Shown in pieces: positions 61,405 through 64,000 of a stretch of 64,000 nucleotides of DNA. The notes beneath the pieces were generated by a model. The model ran no database searches. It was not told where the DNA came from and saw only the letters and a list, made by a program, of their open reading frames with translations. The number at the start of each line of letters is the position of its first letter. The first letter of the stretch is position 1. The translations under genes were made by a program, and so were the position numbers. This stretch comes from Nocardia alni (GTDB taxonomy: Bacteria > Actinomycetota > Actinomycetes > Mycobacteriales > Mycobacteriaceae), in NCBI RefSeq assembly GCF_019038435.1, contig NZ_JAGPOX010000009.1, positions 42,593 through 106,592 of the forward strand, given 5' to 3'.

Positions 61405-62393
61405 CGGTAGTCGAATGCGCCGGTGACGGCCTCGCGCGGGGACGCGCGCACGGCGAGGCGGCCCGTGAGCTTGTGCGCGCCGCGTTGGACCGCTGGCGTG
61501 CCGCGTGCCGAGTGCGCAGTGAGGACCTGGTCACCGGCACTGGCTTGCTGCGCGCGATCGAGAAGACGACACCGGACCTCGTCGCGGAACTGCGCGGGAT
61601 CGCCGAGGGTGCGGGCGCGGCGTTCGCGGACGTGGTCGCCTACAACCTGATGGACGAACAATGGTGGTACGAGCGCTCGGGCGAGCGCGGGTGCAGCGTG
61701 CTGGGAGTGCGCCGGCCCGGCAGTGTGGCGCTGGCGCAGAACATGGATCTGCCGTCTTTCATGGACGGCTCGCAACTGGTCCTGCGGCTGCTTCCCGACG
61801 ACGGGCCGGAATGCCTGGTGCTCACGTCGGCCGGGCTGATCGGGCTGACCGGGATCAACCGCACGGGCGTGGCGGTGTGTGTGAACACGCTGTTGATGTT
61901 GCGGCACAACAGCAGCGGCCTCCCGGTCGCCGCCGTCCTGCGCGGCGCTCTCGCGCAGCCGACCCGGGCGGGAGCGGTGTCGTTCCTGCGCTCGGTGCCG
62001 CATGCGAGCGGACAGCACTACGCGGTGGCGGACAGGTTCGGTATGGACAGTCTGGAATGCTCCGCACGCGGTGTCGTGGCCAACGACGTTCCGGTGCACA
62101 CGAACCATCCCCTCGTGAGCGAGGATATCGATCCGGTGTTCGCCGCCGCCCTGGAGCGCGAAGGCCGGATCGCCGATTCGGTGAAACGCCTGGCGGTGCT
62201 CCGCGAGGGCGCGGGTGCCGTCGACCCCGAAACCCTGCTCGCCGACCACAGCGCGCCGTTGTGCGTCACCCCGGTGCCGGGTCGTGCGACGCAGACGTTC
62301 GGGTCGGTCAGCTTCGAACTGGGCGCGGAGCCGCACGCCCGGTTCCGGCTGGGTTTGCCGGGCGAAGGGCTGTGGTTGGAACCGGGTTGGTAG
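61401..62393 (+). CDS. C45-family autoproteolytic acyltransferase/hydrolase
   Basis: A 330-residue Ntn-hydrolase of the acyl-CoA:6-aminopenicillanic-acid acyltransferase (IAT) type. The self-cleavage and nucleophile region is ERSGERGCSVLGVR, with Cys after Gly expected to become the N-terminal nucleophile. ALAQNMDLPSFMDGSQLVL and LTGINRTGVAVCVNTL follow the family pattern. It would cleave at Gly-Cys and hydrolyse or transfer an acyl amide. The GTG start at 61401 overlaps the RidA stop. With an MHS importer and RidA, hydrolysis of an imported N-acyl compound is a reasonable guess. Confidence 0.8.
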   Translation: MTVVECAGDGLARGRAHGEAARELVRAALDRWRAACRVRSEDLVTGTGLLRAIEKTTPDLVAELRGIAEGAGAAFADVVAYNLMDEQWWYERSGERGCSVLGVRRPGSVALAQNMDLPSFMDGSQLVLRLLPDDGPECLVLTSAGLIGLTGINRTGVAVCVNTLLMLRHNSSGLPVAAVLRGALAQPTRAGAVSFLRSVPHASGQHYAVADRFGMDSLECSARGVVANDVPVHTNHPLVSEDIDPVFAAALEREGRIADSVKRLAVLREGAGAVDPETLLADHSAPLCVTPVPGRATQTFGSVSFELGAEPHARFRLGLPGEGLWLEPGW

Positions 62394-62400
62394 CCGGGGG

Positions 62401-62421
62401 CCACGGGCCGCCTGACCGTGG
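62401..62421. terminator. Weak hairpin between convergent genes
   Basis: CCACGG (62401-62406) pairs with CCGTGG (62416-62421) across a 9-base loop, directly after the C45 stop and before the convergent SnoaL gene. It is short and has no T tract, so the call is tentative. Confidence 0.3.
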
Positions 62422-62468
62422 GCGTGCCCGCGCGAGGCCGTTGGGCGCAGTCTGCGGCTGTGTCGTGT

Positions 62469-62882
62469 CTACGCCAAAGCGGCTGTGTCCCAGTAGTACG
62501 CGCGGATGGTGACCGCGCGGCCATCGGTGAACGCCCACTCCTCCAGTGCGCCCGAGGCGATATCGGAGCCTGCGGGTGATCGGTAGTCGAACGCCAAGCG
62601 TGCGACGACCGTATCGCGCTCGGCGACAATCGATTCCATCCGAAGATTGCGAGGGCCGATGTCGGCCGGGCCGCGGGCCATACCCTGGAACATGCGGCTG
62701 AGGCGGTGGGCGCCTCGGACTGTGCCGCCGTAGGGGAGGGACGGGGGTGCGTCGAGGGTGATGTCTTCGGCGAAGGATGTCTCTGCCAGCTCGGCCAGGC
62801 GCTGGGGATCCTGGGCGGTGATGGCGTCGTAGAAGGCGCGCACTATCTCGGCCGGGGTCTGTGGGGGCGTGTTCTCGGACAT
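62469..62882 (-). CDS. SnoaL-like/NTF2-fold protein
   Basis: A 137-residue protein. AEIVRAFYDAITAQDPQRLA, PPSLPYGGTVRGAHRLSRMF and EWAFTDGRAVTIRAYYWDTA fit the SnoaL-like ketosteroid-isomerase superfamily. The start is ATG 62882. It lies 41 bp after the acyl-CoA dehydrogenase gene on the same strand and may be part of its operon. Function unknown. Confidence 0.85.
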   Translation of the reverse strand: MSENTPPQTPAEIVRAFYDAITAQDPQRLAELAETSFAEDITLDAPPSLPYGGTVRGAHRLSRMFQGMARGPADIGPRNLRMESIVAERDTVVARLAFDYRSPAGSDIASGALEEWAFTDGRAVTIRAYYWDTAALA

Positions 62883-62923
62883 GGAAGATCCTTTCGATCG
62901 GGGGCTGGCGGGCGGGCTCCGGA

Positions 62924-64000
62924 TCAGCTGCCGGACTTGCCGGTCAGCTCGTCGGTCGCGTGAATCAGCCACTCCCACAGGGCGTCCGGTCCTGCCTCGT
63001 GTACAGCCTCGCCCAGTTCCGCGGCCAGTTCCGTTGTGGCGATCGGTGAGTCGCGCCATGACCACAACCGCAGGGTTGCCCGGTTCAAGGGGTGCTCCTG
63101 GGTGATGCCCAGGGCGCCGAGTACCTGGTGGGCGGTGCGGGCCACCAGGCCCGCGCTGTGCGAGATCTGGATGTGGCAGGCGCGCGCTCGGTGGCCGGGA
63201 CCGCCTCGGAGCACCTCCGCCGCGGCCAGCTCGACACTCGTGCGCGCCAGCGCGACCTCTGCCGCCATCCGGGCCAGATGGTGTGCGACGGCCTGGAACG
63301 CGCGCAGCGGCTTGCCGAACTGGGTGCGCGTCGCGGCGTGCTCGCTCGCGAGCCGGGTCGCATATTCCATCGCACCCAGGGCGGCGGCCGATTGCAGGGT
63401 CAGCTGCGCCGCCTCCAGCCGGCGCACATCCTGCGCGTCGCCGCCCAGCATCCGGACCGGGGCCGCCTCGACCTCGAGATCGGCCATCGGCCGCCCCGAC
63501 AGGTCGGGGAACTCGGTGCAGCGCACCCCCGCCGCGTTCAGGTCGAGGTGCACCAGCACGATCCGGTCGCCGTCCCGCGCGGCGACGACGGCCTCGCGGG
63601 TGAACGGCACCCACGGCACGCCGTCGCAGCGCCCGGTCACGACCGGTTCGCCCCGATCGCGATGCACCCGCAGCGAGGTGCGGGTCGCGATCGTGCGTGC
63701 AATCCCGAGGTCGAGATGGGCCAGATCATCCGATCCAGATGTGGTGGCGGCAGGTGCTGGTCCCGACGCAGCGCCGGTCACGGTTGACCCCGTTGGGGTG
63801 GAGGTGGGTACCGGTCCGGACGTGGTGGCCGCGGGTGTCGCGCCCGACGCAGTACCGGTCACGATCGACTCCGATGATGTGGCGGTAGGCGCCGGTCCCG
63901 ACGCGGTGGCGGTCACGGTCGACCCCGATGAGGTGGAGGTGGGTGTCGGTCCGAACGAGGTGGCGGCAGGTGTCGCTCCCGACGCGGCGCTGGTCACGGT
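62924..64000 (-). CDS. Acyl-CoA dehydrogenase with internal 9-residue repeat linker (5' end outside window)
   Basis: The frame is open to the right edge, so the gene is partial. The last ~265 residues are ACAD-like: ATRTQFGKPLRAFQAVAHHL, the helix ARACHIQISHSAGLVART, and HQVLGALGITQEHPLNRATL. The catalytic Glu region is not obvious, as in small ACAD subunits. Before that lies ~90 residues of Ser/Thr/Ala/Gly/Pro repeats (63735-64000). The GTG at 63997 is inside the repeat and is not the real start; the usual N-terminal ACAD helices must lie beyond 64000. The repeats may form a flexible linker or be an expansion in a fast-evolving loop. Confidence 0.8.
   Translation of the reverse strand, partial: TVTSAASGATPAATSFGPTPTSTSSGSTVTATASGPAPTATSSESIVTGTASGATPAATTSGPVPTSTPTGSTVTGAASGPAPAATTSGSDDLAHLDLGIARTIATRTSLRVHRDRGEPVVTGRCDGVPWVPFTREAVVAARDGDRIVLVHLDLNAAGVRCTEFPDLSGRPMADLEVEAAPVRMLGGDAQDVRRLEAAQLTLQSAAALGAMEYATRLASEHAATRTQFGKPLRAFQAVAHHLARMAAEVALARTSVELAAAEVLRGGPGHRARACHIQISHSAGLVARTAHQVLGALGITQEHPLNRATLRLWSWRDSPIATTELAAELGEAVHEAGPDALWEWLIHATDELTGKSGS
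63735..64000 (-). repeat. In-frame 27-bp tandem repeat (9-residue unit) within an ACAD gene
   Basis: At least nine degenerate 9-residue units read in order: ASGATPAAT, SFGPTPTST, SSGSTVTAT, ASGPAPTAT, SSESIVTGT, ASGATPAAT, TSGPVPTST, PTGSTVTGA, ASGPAPAAT. Landmark GGTCACG(G/A)T occurs at about 63776, 63857, 63911 and 63992, spacings of 81, 54 and 81 bp, multiples of 27. The array continues past the right edge. Confidence 0.88.

Noticed and set aside
1..64000. tRNA, rRNA, CRISPR arrays, insertion sequences, prophage genes
   Set aside because: None seen: no tRNA-like cloverleaf, no spaced direct repeats, no transposase or integrase motifs and no terminal inverted repeats that I could recognise by reading.

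Overview
The window is GC-rich with strong third-position GC bias, many GTG starts and long chains of ATGA/GTGA-overlapping genes. Together with F420-type LLM oxidoreductases, paired acyl-CoA dehydrogenases, thiolase/DUF35 pairs and many TetR/P450 genes, this points to a mycolic-acid actinomycete, most likely Nocardia or a close relative (Rhodococcus/Mycobacterium). That placement is inference. I saw no rRNA, tRNA, CRISPR array or insertion sequence.

Left part (about 1.4-19.7 kb): a compact specialised-metabolite locus, mostly on the minus strand. A three-gene terpene unit (2578-5839) holds a UbiA-superfamily terpene cyclase, a P450 and a polyprenyl-synthase homologue that has lost its Asp-rich motifs. 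Next comes an eight-gene operon (6399-14327) with the parts list of an N-N bond (hydrazine) pathway: lysine/ornithine N-hydroxylase, a methionyl-tRNA-synthetase-like protein, a stand-alone cupin and a DAO-type FAD oxidase. The same operon adds a complete aspartate 1-decarboxylase (PanD), a condensation-type acyltransferase, a VOC-like protein and an aromatic-hydroxylase-type FAD monooxygenase. In characterised systems the cupin and MetRS-like parts form one protein; here they are two overlapping genes. PanD suggests beta-alanine as the amine partner. Similar GATGAT...CATC sites precede both the terpene and hydrazine operons, so they may be one regulon and possibly one hybrid cluster. A GATase-AraC regulator diverges from the hydrazine operon. 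A hypothetical protein, an MFS exporter, a P450 and a LysR regulator follow.

Middle part (19.7-57.3 kb): a large CoA-linked catabolic island. It has an ECH/LLM/ALDH operon, a rhodanese, and MarR and TetR regulators with an NmrA-family gene remnant between them. A long plus-strand run holds two near-duplicate Rieske oxygenase alpha subunits, an FNR/2Fe-2S reductase, nitroreductase, ADH, aminoglycoside-phosphotransferase-like (APH-like) kinase, a fused LivH-LivM-LivG importer with LivF and a binding lipoprotein, hydrolase, OYE, P450, SnoaL-like and VOC proteins. A minus-strand run encodes a racemase/CaiB enzyme, enoyl-CoA hydratase, an adjacent acyl-CoA dehydrogenase pair, ADH, ALDH, APH-like kinase and a thiolase/DUF35 pair. 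A plus-strand MaoC-ACAD-ECH-acyl-CoA-ligase operon closes it. The set fits import, oxygenation and beta-oxidation-like shortening of a branched or alicyclic, isoprenoid- or steroid-like acid; the substrate is unknown. An identical TTATGAGAC element precedes three of these transcription units.

Right part (57.6-64 kb): a MocR regulator, an MHS-type transporter, a two-domain RidA protein and a C45 peptidase form a probable uptake/hydrolysis operon. A SnoaL-like gene follows. At the right edge is the 3' part of an acyl-CoA dehydrogenase gene carrying an in-frame 27-bp (9-residue) repeat array.
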